From Clostridiales bacterium Firm_07 (GTDB lineage Bacteria; Bacillota; Clostridia; Oscillospirales; CAG-272): DNA of 64,000 bases. The position numbers and the translations under genes are program-made. Position 1 is the first letter of the stretch, and each line of letters opens with the position of its first letter. The stretch spans positions 212,754-276,753 of the forward strand of contig LVAM01000019.1 in NCBI GenBank assembly GCA_001604005.1, read 5' to 3'. This document shows positions 42,743 through 51,445 of this stretch, in pieces. The notes under the pieces were generated by a model. That model had not been told where the DNA came from. It did no database searches and saw only the letters and a program-made list of their open reading frames with translations.

Positions 42743-42766
42743 GCCGCCCGCGAAAGAGCGGGCGGC
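42743..42766 (-). terminator. Terminator of the uvrC-rsmD-coaD operon
   Basis: The perfect 9-base stem GCCGCCCGC/GCGGGCGGC with a 6-base loop is followed on the minus strand by TGATTTTT. Confidence 0.88.
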
Positions 42767-42786
42767 ACAAATTTATCTTTTGAGGC

Positions 42787-43386
42787 TTATTTTCCGGCAA
42801 TTTCTTCTTCGTTTGCCTTGTCGGGTGCTTTCTCCTCGGCAGAAACGATGCTTTCTTCACGACGCATTTTTGCAAAACGCGCGGAATACGTGAAGAAATA
42901 GAAAAGCGACGCCAGCAAATACAGAGAGAAAATGCCGATCACGCCAAAAGAAAGGATCAGAAAAACAAGTTTTTCCTCCTCCGCGAGCGACGCCGCCGAT
43001 ACCGCAATACCCGTCAGCGCCAAAGGCAATTCAATGCGAAGTTGCTTTTTGTGGTTTTCAATCAGCAACACGCGCACGATCGGCAATACCGTGGTAAAAC
43101 CGAGCAGAAAATATGCCGCCACGTCGCGGGAAGTGAAAATGAGAAAAACGCCCGGCAGGATCGAGAAAAAGGACAACAGACAAACGATCCATTCCCCCCG
43201 CCGCTTGATATGCAGCAGCGAAGTGAAAAACGGCGGAAAATTAAACAAGATCATCCAAAGCCCCGCTGCGATAAAGAGCACGTCGAAGATCTCCGCGGCA
43301 TATTGCCGCAGCAGAAAAAGGAGAACGCCAAGCGCGATGCCGAGCAGTGCCGTCACCAAAACGCGCAAAAGATAGTACTTTTTCAT
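42787..43386 (-). CDS. Hypothetical multi-helix membrane protein
   Basis: 199 residues, not recognised. About six hydrophobic helices (for example LLGIALGVLLFLLR, YFLLGFTTVLPIVRVLL, FGVIGIFSLYLLASLFYFF) are followed by a charged C-terminal tail of about 30 residues rich in Glu and Lys. It looks like a DUF308/HdeD-type small membrane protein, a weak impression only. The ATG after AGAGGAAAC was chosen over an upstream start overlapping coaD. It is the last gene of the uvrC-rsmD-coaD operon, before a terminator. Confidence 0.7.
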   Translation of the reverse strand: MKKYYLLRVLVTALLGIALGVLLFLLRQYAAEIFDVLFIAAGLWMILFNFPPFFTSLLHIKRRGEWIVCLLSFFSILPGVFLIFTSRDVAAYFLLGFTTVLPIVRVLLIENHKKQLRIELPLALTGIAVSAASLAEEEKLVFLILSFGVIGIFSLYLLASLFYFFTYSARFAKMRREESIVSAEEKAPDKANEEEIAGK

Positions 43387-43403
43387 TGTTTCCTCTGTCA
43401 AAT

Positions 43404-43889
43404 TCAAATACGGTATAGATTGTGCTTTGCGATATACGCCGCAACGGCGGGAGACACAAGCGCGGTCAGATCTTGTCCCGCACGCGCATATTCCCGCACG
43501 AGATGCGAAGAAAGGTTTTCGTATTGCGGCAAGGCGGGCAAAAAAACCGTCTCCGCTCTTTTATTATGCGCCAAATTCCACGCCGCCATTTGTTCTTCAT
43601 AATGTCGGTCTTCCTCGTTGCGCACGCCCTTGACGATCACATCGGCGCGCACTTTGTCAAAAAGATCGACAAGCAAGCCCCCGTCTGTCACGATCCGCAC
43701 GCGCGCAAGATCGGCAAGCGCAAGGCGCGCCATTTCGGCTCTCTCCGCGATGGTGGTTTCGTACGTCTTATCGCGATTGTTCATCACGGCAACGATCACT
43801 TCGTCATAGAGCGCGCACGCGCGCACGATAAGATCGCGGTGTCCCAGCGTTATCGGATCGAAACTGCCCGGTATCAACGCCCTTTTCAT
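43404..43889 (-). CDS. coaD: CoaD, phosphopantetheine adenylyltransferase
   Basis: Fourth step of coenzyme A synthesis: 4'-phosphopantetheine plus ATP gives dephospho-CoA. 161 residues. The nucleotidyltransferase motif is PGSFDPITLGHRDLI at 7-21, with VKGVRNEEDRHYEEQMA and the C-terminal LSSHLVREYARAGQDL. It overlaps rsmD by four bases, the usual pairing. Confidence 0.97.
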   Translation of the reverse strand: MKRALIPGSFDPITLGHRDLIVRACALYDEVIVAVMNNRDKTYETTIAERAEMARLALADLARVRIVTDGGLLVDLFDKVRADVIVKGVRNEEDRHYEEQMAAWNLAHNKRAETVFLPALPQYENLSSHLVREYARAGQDLTALVSPAVAAYIAKHNLYRI

Positions 43890-44455
43890 CTCTCTCGTCT
43901 CACTTTCAGTACGTCAACGCGCGCCGCGCCGTATTGCGCGGTACGCAGTTGCTCAAATTTTGGGGGCAGCGCCTCGCAACCCGCGAAAAGATCGTCTTCC
44001 GCGGCATACTCCGCCACCAGCGTCGCCTCGTCCGAAAGCCACCCCGGCGCGGCAAGCGCCAAAAGAGCGGGCACAAGGACTTGCGCCTTGTAGGGGGGAT
44101 CGAGAAAAACAAGATCAAAGGGCTTTGTCGGCGTGCCGCGAAGAAAATCAAGCGCGTCGCAAAGGCGGCATTCGCATCTGTCCTCGGCGCGGGTTTTGGC
44201 GATGTTTGCCCGCACGCAGGCGAGCGCTTCGCGGGAAGAATCAATAAAAAGCGCGAAAGAGGCCCCGCGGCTGACGGCTTCCAGTCCCATCTGTCCGGAT
44301 CCGGCAAAGAGATCAAGAACGCGTTTTCCCTGTACTTCAAATTGCAAAACCGAGAAGATCGCTTCTTTGGCGCGCTCGGAAGTTGGGCGCGTGGTCTCAC
44401 CTTTGGGCGCGACAAGGCGCGCGCCGCGCGCACTGCCGGTAATGATGCGCATCAT
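43886..44455 (-). CDS. rsmD: RsmD, 16S rRNA G966 N2-methyltransferase
   Basis: 189 residues. N-terminal RIITGSARGARLVAPKG, then the RPTSERAKEAIFSVLQ block, SAM-binding LDLFAGSGQMGLEA and the catalytic LVFLDPPYKAQ are all present. Methylates G966 (E. coli numbering) of 16S rRNA. The start overlaps the uvrC stop by four bases (ATGATG), and its end overlaps coaD. Confidence 0.96.
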   Translation of the reverse strand: MMRIITGSARGARLVAPKGETTRPTSERAKEAIFSVLQFEVQGKRVLDLFAGSGQMGLEAVSRGASFALFIDSSREALACVRANIAKTRAEDRCECRLCDALDFLRGTPTKPFDLVFLDPPYKAQVLVPALLALAAPGWLSDEATLVAEYAAEDDLFAGCEALPPKFEQLRTAQYGAARVDVLKVRRER

Positions 44456-46296
44456 TTGTCCGATCCCTCCTTGTGGAAATACGCGAAGATCGTGTCGGCA
44501 AGGCGTGGGCCGACGCCCGGCGCCGCCGCAAGCGCCGACCTGTCCGCCGTTTTCACGGCGGCAAGCCCGCCGAAATGCGCAAGCAACGCTTTTGCTTTTT
44601 CTTTGCCCACGCCGTCGATCTTTTCAAGAGACGAAGTGCGCAAAGTCGCGCGTTTGGCACGGCTCATCTCACGGATCGAAAAACGGTGCACCTCTTCTTG
44701 GATCGAGTAGATCAGCGTAAACACCGCGCGATCCCGCGCGATGGAGATCTCGTTTTCCTCGCCGCAAAGCGCGCGCGTTTTATGGAATGCGTCTTTCACC
44801 ATTCCGAAAATCGGCACAAAGACGCCTTTTTCCGCAAGCGCGCGTTTGACGGTCGCGACGTGGGTTCTGCCCCCGTCAAGCAAGATCAGATCCGGCTCTT
44901 TTGAAAAACTTCCGCCCACGTCCGCGCTGTGCGCAAAGCGGCGCAAGATCGCCTCGCGCATCGAGGCGTAATCGTCGGTGCCCTCTACCTCTTTCATATG
45001 AAAAATGCGATAATCGCTTTTAACGAATTTCGCGTTTTCCAAAACGATCATACCGCAGGTCTTGTGCTCGACGCCGAAGTTGGAAACGTCGTAACTCTCG
45101 ATGCGCATCGGTAAAACTTCCAGCGCCAAAAGTTCCGCAAGGCGCGCAAGCACTTCTTCGCTTTGCTTGCTCGTGCGTTGTTCCGCAAGCAAGCGTTCCC
45201 GCGCGTTTTCCGCCGCCAGTTCCGAGAGTTTTCTGTGCTCGCCGCGCTGTGGAATCTCCACGCGAACGCGCCTTCCGGCAATTTCGGAAAGCGACGCTTC
45301 AAGAGAAGCAAGGTCTTCCGCTTCCGCATCGAAATTCAAAAACACACGGGGCGGGATCGATTCGTTTGCGCGGTATTGATGATAGACATAGGCAAGAAGC
45401 GCGTCGGCGTCAAGGATCTCGTCGCTTCCGAAAACGATCTCGTTTTTGTCGATAAGGGCCCCGCCGCGCACGTAAAAGATCGTCAGCGCGGCGCCGTAAT
45501 CGTTTTGATAAAACCCGAATACGTCTTCGTTTGCGTCGGGGCTTGCCACCACTTTTTGCCTGTCGGCAAGTTTATCGAGCGCGCGAATGCGATCCCGACA
45601 AAGGGCGGCGCGCTCAAAAAATTCGTTTTCCGCCGCCTCTTCCATTTGCGTCTGATATGCGGCGCGCACCGCGGCGGTGTTGCCGCGCAAAATCTCGATC
45701 GCGTCGCGCACAAGAGCGGCATATTCTTCTTTCCCGACTTTTCCCGTGCAAAGCCCGCAGCATTGCCCCAATTGATAGGAAAGACAGGGGCGCTCGCGCC
45801 CGAAATCTTCCGGAAAACGGCGGTGACAATGCGGGATACCCAACATTTTTTGCAAAGTACGCAAAACGCCGCCCGCCACCGACGCGCCGGAATAGGGGCC
45901 GAAATATTTGGCACGGTCGGATTTTCTCGTTCGGGTAAACTCCAAGCGCGGATATTCTTCCGCCGTGATTTTGATATACGGATAGGATTTCGCGTCTTTG
46001 AGGCGGATATTATACCGCGGGGCGTACTGTTTGATGAGCGTGTTTTCGAGCGACAGAGCCTCGATCTCGGTGTCGCAGAGAAAATAGTCAAAATCCGCGA
46101 CCTGCATCACCATGCGCGCGGTTTTGGGCGTTTTCCCGCTGTTCTGAAAATATTGCGACACGCGGTTTTTCAGTTTGCGCGATTTTCCCACATAGATCAC
46201 ACGCCCCTGCGCGTTTTTCATCAGATACACGCCGGGCGTCGGCGGCAAACTGTTCGCTTTTTCAAGCAACGCTGTGCGTGATCTCGCTTTTTCCAT
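44452..46296 (-). CDS. uvrC: UvrC, excinuclease ABC subunit C
   Basis: 614 residues, full length. The N-terminal GIY-YIG nuclease has PGVYLMKNAQGRVIYVGKSRKLKNRVSQYF. The Cys-containing block CLSYQLGQCCGLCTGKV, a UVR segment, the RNase H-like C-terminal nuclease (YDVSNFG, LLDGGRTHV) and helix-hairpin-helix motifs near the end follow. It makes both incisions in nucleotide excision repair. The start follows GAGGGAGAA. No good consensus promoter was found in the 117 bases upstream. Confidence 0.97.
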   Translation of the reverse strand: MEKARSRTALLEKANSLPPTPGVYLMKNAQGRVIYVGKSRKLKNRVSQYFQNSGKTPKTARMVMQVADFDYFLCDTEIEALSLENTLIKQYAPRYNIRLKDAKSYPYIKITAEEYPRLEFTRTRKSDRAKYFGPYSGASVAGGVLRTLQKMLGIPHCHRRFPEDFGRERPCLSYQLGQCCGLCTGKVGKEEYAALVRDAIEILRGNTAAVRAAYQTQMEEAAENEFFERAALCRDRIRALDKLADRQKVVASPDANEDVFGFYQNDYGAALTIFYVRGGALIDKNEIVFGSDEILDADALLAYVYHQYRANESIPPRVFLNFDAEAEDLASLEASLSEIAGRRVRVEIPQRGEHRKLSELAAENARERLLAEQRTSKQSEEVLARLAELLALEVLPMRIESYDVSNFGVEHKTCGMIVLENAKFVKSDYRIFHMKEVEGTDDYASMREAILRRFAHSADVGGSFSKEPDLILLDGGRTHVATVKRALAEKGVFVPIFGMVKDAFHKTRALCGEENEISIARDRAVFTLIYSIQEEVHRFSIREMSRAKRATLRTSSLEKIDGVGKEKAKALLAHFGGLAAVKTADRSALAAAPGVGPRLADTIFAYFHKEGSDK

Positions 46297-46413
46297 AATT
46301 CTCCCTCACAAAACGGACACCTTGCGAAAACAAGATTGAACTTTCCGTTTCTTCAAGTGTGACAGTTGCTTCTTTGCCGTTTTCTTGCAGACCGAACAAT
46401 TCTTTTTCTCACA

Positions 46414-48411
46414 TTAGTGAGGCGATCGAAGTGAAACATCGAGAATTTGAGGCATATGGTCAGACAGCCAATATGTGTACAAACTCAAAACTTTTACATA
46501 CCGCAGAACAGAACAATTTCCGCACACAAAAGCGTGATCTATCGTTCTGTCGGATAAATAATTTTCGGTTGGCTCTTCCCATTTTACCCAACTTGAAGCG
46601 TCTTCATCATAGGTGGCGTAACGGTGATATCCGGCGGTATCGTTTTTTTCGTTTGCGACATCCCACGCACAGAAAACGCCGTCCGCATTGCGCAAATAGG
46701 TCAGTGCACCGGACATCAAAGAATCATTCAGATCACCGCCCAAAACAATAGGGGTGTCGCCGTATGTGGCTTGAAGTCGTCTGATCAGCGACAGACTTTC
46801 TTTTGCGTTGTTCAATCTCGCCGCCGGACCGTCAATTCCTTTTTGATTATACATAAAATGCGCATTCAGAACGATAAAACGCTCTCCCGATGCAATATCA
46901 ACAAACACGCCCCAGGATATGCTTTTTGAATTCGAGTTGTTTGGGCCGGAAAACAAATGCCACCCGGAATCCAGCAAACGACATGTTTTCGCACGGTAAA
47001 ACATTGCCGTATAATTCTTATCGCCGACGGGACTACCGACTTCCGTGTAGCCGTTCCGGACGAGTAAAGGAGTCAGATACATATGAAAATCCGCGCCGGT
47101 TTCCTGCATTCCGAAAACATCCGGTTGATAAGATTGTATCAATGATTCATATACCCTTGATCGCAATGCAATTGATCCGGAAGGAGAATTCGCGTTGCAC
47201 ACATTGTAAAACATAATCCGCGTATCTCCGAGCAAATCGGAAGCGCAGATCGTTCCGGAAGTCAAATTGTTATCGGCTTTTCCCGTATACGAAAAACCGT
47301 TGTTCGGACGATCGTTTTCTTCCGCCTCCGGATAGAAAAGCACCTTTGTTACATACTCACAAAGAGATTCATATCCGCGCGCATCACCGGCAATAAACTG
47401 CACTTTTCCTTCGGATGCGGAAATATGAAATTGGTTTTTCTCCGCAAAAATCGTTGTACGATCGGTTTTCCCAATCAAAAGCTCATAGGCTGTTTCCGCT
47501 TCGGAATCGGTCGTCAACGCCAAATCGATCCCATATTTGTTCTTTAGATGATTTCTTAAATATGCCGAAAAAATCTGTTCGTCAATCGTTGCATTCGTGC
47601 TTTGAACGATTCGGTATTTGCTCAATTCAACGCCACAGCAAAAAAACGGACGCGACTCTATAAAAGATTCGGCGGTTTTGGGAATCAGATTATCTTTATG
47701 AACGGTCCAATCTGCAAGACATTCTGCCAAAAACGCTTCATATTTCGGCGTGACCAATTTCATTCCCGCGAAATTCAGATGACTGATGTCTCCGGGGGAA
47801 AGACAGTAAACGGCGCGAAACTCGGCGTTTCTCATATCCACTCCGGAAACGTCGGGATCATACGCTTTAAAGCAGTACACTCCGTGCGCGGCACAAATCT
47901 CCTCTGCTGCCTTTGCGTAATCCAAATAGGTCAACGTGGTTCCGCTGTTGGTGTCCGGAAAATTCCAAACCGTTGTAAAGACAAACATTGCGTTCGGATA
48001 TTTCTTTCTCAAACCAACAAACAACGTATGCAACGCGCCCTTGAATGTTCCGGTATCCGTGCTGTCGCTCTTCCCGATCGGAACCGTATGATTATAATCA
48101 TTGCGGCCACCATTGATTATCACAATATCCGGGTCATTGTCAGCCATCTGACCAAATCGTGTTACGATGGGCTGTGGATCGGCATTTCCGAAAGTGGAAA
48201 GCATATTGCCGTTCTTCGCATAGTTCGTTAAAATCCAGGAATATTTGTCGGAAAGGAGAGAGGGCCAAACCATAGCGGTATTCATCGTGTGTCCCTTCAG
48301 ATAGCTGTCTCCGATGAGGTTAACCTTCAGTCCGTGCAATGTAGCAATATTGACGTCCGCTTTGGAGGATTCAACAAAAGCAGAGACCTCATTCTCCAAA
48401 AAATCACTCAT
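46414..48411 (-). CDS. Three-domain fusion: SGNH hydrolase, hexosaminidase-type accessory domain, EEP phosphatase/nuclease
   Basis: 665 residues with no signal peptide or membrane helix. Residues ~30-220 are an SGNH/GDSL esterase: LIGDSYLKG (Ser36), INGGRNDY and SHLNFAG with the catalytic His. Residues ~235-345 resemble the small alpha/beta domain that precedes GH20 or GH67 catalytic domains (KYRIVQSTNATIDE, YELLIGKTDR, QFIAGDARGYESL). Residues ~385-665 are an endonuclease/exonuclease/phosphatase domain: GMQETGAD, LNAHFMY, GGDLNDS and SDHMPQ. The SGNH step suggests deacetylation of a glycan; the EEP step suggests a phosphate ester. It lies downstream of GH35, in less GC-rich DNA. The combination is unusual and its substrate unknown. 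Confidence 0.82.
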   Translation of the reverse strand: MSDFLENEVSAFVESSKADVNIATLHGLKVNLIGDSYLKGHTMNTAMVWPSLLSDKYSWILTNYAKNGNMLSTFGNADPQPIVTRFGQMADNDPDIVIINGGRNDYNHTVPIGKSDSTDTGTFKGALHTLFVGLRKKYPNAMFVFTTVWNFPDTNSGTTLTYLDYAKAAEEICAAHGVYCFKAYDPDVSGVDMRNAEFRAVYCLSPGDISHLNFAGMKLVTPKYEAFLAECLADWTVHKDNLIPKTAESFIESRPFFCCGVELSKYRIVQSTNATIDEQIFSAYLRNHLKNKYGIDLALTTDSEAETAYELLIGKTDRTTIFAEKNQFHISASEGKVQFIAGDARGYESLCEYVTKVLFYPEAEENDRPNNGFSYTGKADNNLTSGTICASDLLGDTRIMFYNVCNANSPSGSIALRSRVYESLIQSYQPDVFGMQETGADFHMYLTPLLVRNGYTEVGSPVGDKNYTAMFYRAKTCRLLDSGWHLFSGPNNSNSKSISWGVFVDIASGERFIVLNAHFMYNQKGIDGPAARLNNAKESLSLIRRLQATYGDTPIVLGGDLNDSLMSGALTYLRNADGVFCAWDVANEKNDTAGYHRYATYDEDASSWVKWEEPTENYLSDRTIDHAFVCGNCSVLRYVKVLSLYTYWLSDHMPQILDVSLRSPH

Positions 48412-48568
48412 AAGACTTTTCCTTTCAGAAAAACAATTGATGCTTTCAAACGCTTGTGCGTTTGCGCTCGTTGTCGTAAACTGTTTTGGCGCATTTACAG
48501 ATCGAAAGCATTTCATTCTGCAAGTTGATCCGCACACGTCGAAAACTTTGACGGCTCACGCTTCCTTG

Positions 48569-50335
48569 TCAATCCCAAACGGGAGCGTCCAGAAATTCGA
48601 TGCTCGGATGATCTGCGGCATCGGATTCGAAAACGAGGATCTCGTTTTCGCCTTGTTTCAAGAAAGGCGCGGGAACGTACAGCGTTTTCTGCGGCCCTGC
48701 CGGGTTGAAATAGCGCCCGAGATTGTGACCGTTGACCACAACAAATCCTTTTGTCAGCCCGTTCATCCGGACGAAGCAGTCTTTGGGTGTGTCCGGGATC
48801 AAGAGGAAGGCACGATAGAACGCCGGAGTATGAGAACTGTGTTCATTGTCCTCTCGGAAGGTCAATCCGGAAAGGTCGGTCATCGGGAGCGGATACATTT
48901 TCCATCCGAAATGAAGGGCTACGCCGAAACCGACTCCTTGGATGCCTTTACGATCTTTGAGTTTGTGCCCGTAATTGACTCTGCCCATATTTTCCACCAA
49001 AATCTGCAATTTGGCTTTTTTCCCTTTTTGAAGCGGCAACCGGATATCGGCGCGTGTCTGCGATTCGGGATCCCAGCGCTCGAAAACACCTTTGAACTGC
49101 CCATCCACAAAGATCTCCGCGCGATCGTGAACGACGTCTGCGCGCATTTGCCAATCGTTCCGCGGCCCCTTGATCTCGGATTCATAAAGCAGATATCCGT
49201 AATCCTGTCCGATCTCTTCCATATATTTCGGCGTCTCGGAGAGCATCGGTTCGGAGAGAACGTCCAGCTGGTCGAAAAGCATGGCTTTTTCGCAAAGCTC
49301 GATCTTTCCGTATGCTTTCTTTTCGGTCTCCTTCGCGGTCAGTTTCGGAACGTTTCCGAACTTCTTTTTGAAAAGATCGCGAATTCGATCGTAAAGCTCA
49401 GTACGATCGCCCGCCTCGGTCAGGGGTGCGCAGTAATCGTAACTTGTGGTCGTCGGTTCGTATTTCGTTTTATAATTTGCTCCGCTGGTGAAGCCAAAGT
49501 TTGTTCCCCCGTGGAACATATAGAAATTGAAAGACGCGTCTGTTTCCAAAAAATCGCGTATGCATTTCACAACGTCGTCGGTCGACCGTGTATGGTGCGA
49601 TTCAAACCAATGGTCGAACCATCCGCCCCAAAATTCTCCGCACATGATGGGCTGATCCGGGCGGTATTCTTTGAGGAAAGCTGTGCGTCTGGGAACGTCT
49701 GAACCGAAGTTGGCAACGCAAAGAAGATCGTCCAATGTTCCGCCGGTCATCATACTGAATTCGGGACCGTCGGATGTGAAGAACAGACAGTCGATTTCGT
49801 TTTCCTTGTAAAGTTCCGCGACTGCGCGAAGATACGCTTTATCATCGCCGTAACTGCCGTACTCGTTTTCGACCTGAATCATAAAAATATTCCCGCCGTT
49901 CACGGCAAGACGCGGACGTATGATCTCCGAAACCTTCCGAATATAGTTGCGAACCTTTTCCAAAAACAGCTTGTTGTTGCACCGAAGCTCCATTTCAGGA
50001 TAGGATAACAACCACGCCGGAAGCCCACCAAACTCCCACTCCGCGCAAATAAAGGGCCCGGGACGCAGGATCACGTTCAGACCGAGTTCAGCGGCAATAT
50101 CCAGAAATGCGCCCACGTCAAGTTCTTCGGAGAAAACAAACGTTCCTTCTCGCGGCTCATGGAGATTCCAGCAAAGATAGGTTTCAACGGTGTTGAAACC
50201 GCACTCCTTCAATTTCAGGAGCCTATCTTTCCAATATGCCCGTGGGATACGGAAATAGTGCATCGCGCCCGAAAGGATCGTATAGGGAGTCCCATCCAGA
50301 TAAAATCGATTATTATCATAACTCAATATGCTCAT
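48569..50335 (-). CDS. Beta-galactosidase, glycoside hydrolase family 35
   Basis: 588 residues, retaining glycosidase acting on terminal beta-galactose. It begins with the GH35 N-terminal strand set (ILSGAMHYFRIPRAYWKDRL, NTVETYLCWNLHEPREG). The acid/base Glu is in QVENEYGSYG and the nucleophile in CGEFWGGWFDHW; FNFYMFHGGTNFGFTSG is also typical. The C-terminal ~200 residues are beta-rich jelly-roll domains. No signal peptide, so it acts on imported oligosaccharides. The start follows GGAGTTGG. It probably heads an operon with the downstream SGNH-EEP gene, 157 bases apart; no convincing promoter was found. Confidence 0.94.
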   Translation of the reverse strand: MSILSYDNNRFYLDGTPYTILSGAMHYFRIPRAYWKDRLLKLKECGFNTVETYLCWNLHEPREGTFVFSEELDVGAFLDIAAELGLNVILRPGPFICAEWEFGGLPAWLLSYPEMELRCNNKLFLEKVRNYIRKVSEIIRPRLAVNGGNIFMIQVENEYGSYGDDKAYLRAVAELYKENEIDCLFFTSDGPEFSMMTGGTLDDLLCVANFGSDVPRRTAFLKEYRPDQPIMCGEFWGGWFDHWFESHHTRSTDDVVKCIRDFLETDASFNFYMFHGGTNFGFTSGANYKTKYEPTTTSYDYCAPLTEAGDRTELYDRIRDLFKKKFGNVPKLTAKETEKKAYGKIELCEKAMLFDQLDVLSEPMLSETPKYMEEIGQDYGYLLYESEIKGPRNDWQMRADVVHDRAEIFVDGQFKGVFERWDPESQTRADIRLPLQKGKKAKLQILVENMGRVNYGHKLKDRKGIQGVGFGVALHFGWKMYPLPMTDLSGLTFREDNEHSSHTPAFYRAFLLIPDTPKDCFVRMNGLTKGFVVVNGHNLGRYFNPAGPQKTLYVPAPFLKQGENEILVFESDAADHPSIEFLDAPVWD

Positions 50336-50471
50336 TTTCCAACTCCGTTTGACGAGATGACGTAATTTGCGATATGCCACCTGTTTTTTAAATCACTCGA
50401 TTGCAATTTGGGATTGTATTTTTCTTTTCAATTTCATTTTGATAAGAAAAAGTTCAACATATGAAAATATA

Positions 50472-50490
50472 GGGCGCCGCAAGGGCGCCC
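50472..50490. terminator. Hairpin after HPr gene, weak terminator
   Basis: The GGGCGCC/GGCGCCC inverted repeat lies directly past the HPr stop. The minus strand continues TATATTTTC, only a short T run. Confidence 0.55.
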
Positions 50491-50498
50491 CAGTTGCT

Positions 50499-50765
50499 TT
50501 ATTCTTCGCCGAAACCCGTTCGGATCATTTCCTGCAATCCGTCGAGCGCCTCGTTTTCATCGGAGCCGTCCGCGATCAGTTTGATCGTCATCCCCTGCGC
50601 CACACCGAGCGAGAGAACGCCGAGCAGGCTTTTGGCGTTGACACGCCGATCCTCTTTTTCCACCCAAACGGAAGACTTATAGCTATTCGCCTTCTGAATA
50701 AAGAATGTCGCCGGACGAGCGTGCAGACCGATCAAATTCGTAATAACGACATCACGTGTTACCAT
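50499..50765 (-). CDS. ptsH: HPr phosphocarrier protein
   Basis: 88 residues. The active-site His is in LIGLHARPATFF and the regulatory serine in NAKSLLGVLSLG, so this is a true HPr and not Crh, and it can be a target of HPr kinase. It carries phosphate in the phosphotransferase system and mediates catabolite control. The ATG was chosen by family N-terminus after CGGAG; a longer in-frame start precedes the ribosome site. No ptsI is adjacent. It has its own promoter. Confidence 0.94.
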   Translation of the reverse strand: MVTRDVVITNLIGLHARPATFFIQKANSYKSSVWVEKEDRRVNAKSLLGVLSLGVAQGMTIKLIADGSDENEALDGLQEMIRTGFGEE

Positions 50766-50831
50766 CGAAAAAAACTCCGTTTCGCAGTTTTTTGTCGCCA
50801 CTCAAAAAAGGCGACGACCATATCCTTTAAT

Positions 50832-50860
50832 AGTATAGCAAACCAAAAGATGAAAATCAA
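50832..50860 (-). promoter_or_regulatory. Promoter of the HPr gene
   Basis: TTGATT (50860-50855) and TATACT (50837-50832) on the minus strand have a 17-base spacer. Confidence 0.8.
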
Positions 50861-50920
50861 TAGACATTATTTGGGTATTTTCACAATACGAACGTCGTTT
50901 TTTTGTCGAAAATAGATAAA

Positions 50921-51433
50921 TCAAGACGCCTTTTCAATCTGCACGATCCGCAGTTCGAAATCCGCCGTTTCGGTGTGTGCGGTGAGCGTCTGATTGACGA
51001 AAAGCTGCATTTTCCCCGCGAGCAAAAAGATTCCGTTTCGCTCCACGCCCTCGCCCGCAAGTTTGCCGTCTACGCGTAGATAATGCTCGTAGCGGTCTTC
51101 CGGATAAACGGCCTTGACGGTGTTGCCGTCGCCGTCCGTGAGGTATTCCACCGCGGGCGAGACCGCGACGTTTTCCGAGATCGTGCCCAGCACGATCCGC
51201 TCGCCCCCGTTTTCGGTATAGAGTGTCGTTCCGGTTTCCAACAGTTCCATACTGCTGCTTCGGATCTTTGAAATCTCAAAAGTGACGGTATAGGACTCCG
51301 TTTTGTCCCCTGCCGTGAAGAGGTTTTGAATATTGTGTCTCTGAAAGACGCCCACGATGCATAGGATCGCAAGCAAAATAAGCACGACGTCCAGCGCGTT
51401 AAAGCGCAGGTGCAGTGATTTTTTCTCCGCCAT
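50921..51433 (-). CDS. DUF4330-like membrane-anchored protein
   Basis: 170 residues: a basic start, one membrane helix at about 14-31 (LDVVLILLAILCIVGVFQR), then an extracytoplasmic beta-rich domain with YTVTFEISKIRSSSMELLETG and a late GKMQLFVNQTLTAHTETADFEL. This matches DUF4330, small anchored proteins usually found near polysaccharide export or ligase genes. It is preceded by AAGGAGGG, 12 bases after a second copy of the family, and is the last gene of the rimM-trmD-ligase run. Confidence 0.8.
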   Translation of the reverse strand: MAEKKSLHLRFNALDVVLILLAILCIVGVFQRHNIQNLFTAGDKTESYTVTFEISKIRSSSMELLETGTTLYTENGGERIVLGTISENVAVSPAVEYLTDGDGNTVKAVYPEDRYEHYLRVDGKLAGEGVERNGIFLLAGKMQLFVNQTLTAHTETADFELRIVQIEKAS

Positions 51434-51445
51434 ATCTTTCCCTCC

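Noticed and set aside
46408-46421. CTCAC-ATTA-GTGAG hairpin as terminator of the SGNH-EEP gene
   Set aside because: Only five pairs, it contains the stop codon in its loop, and on the minus strand it is followed by A rather than T.
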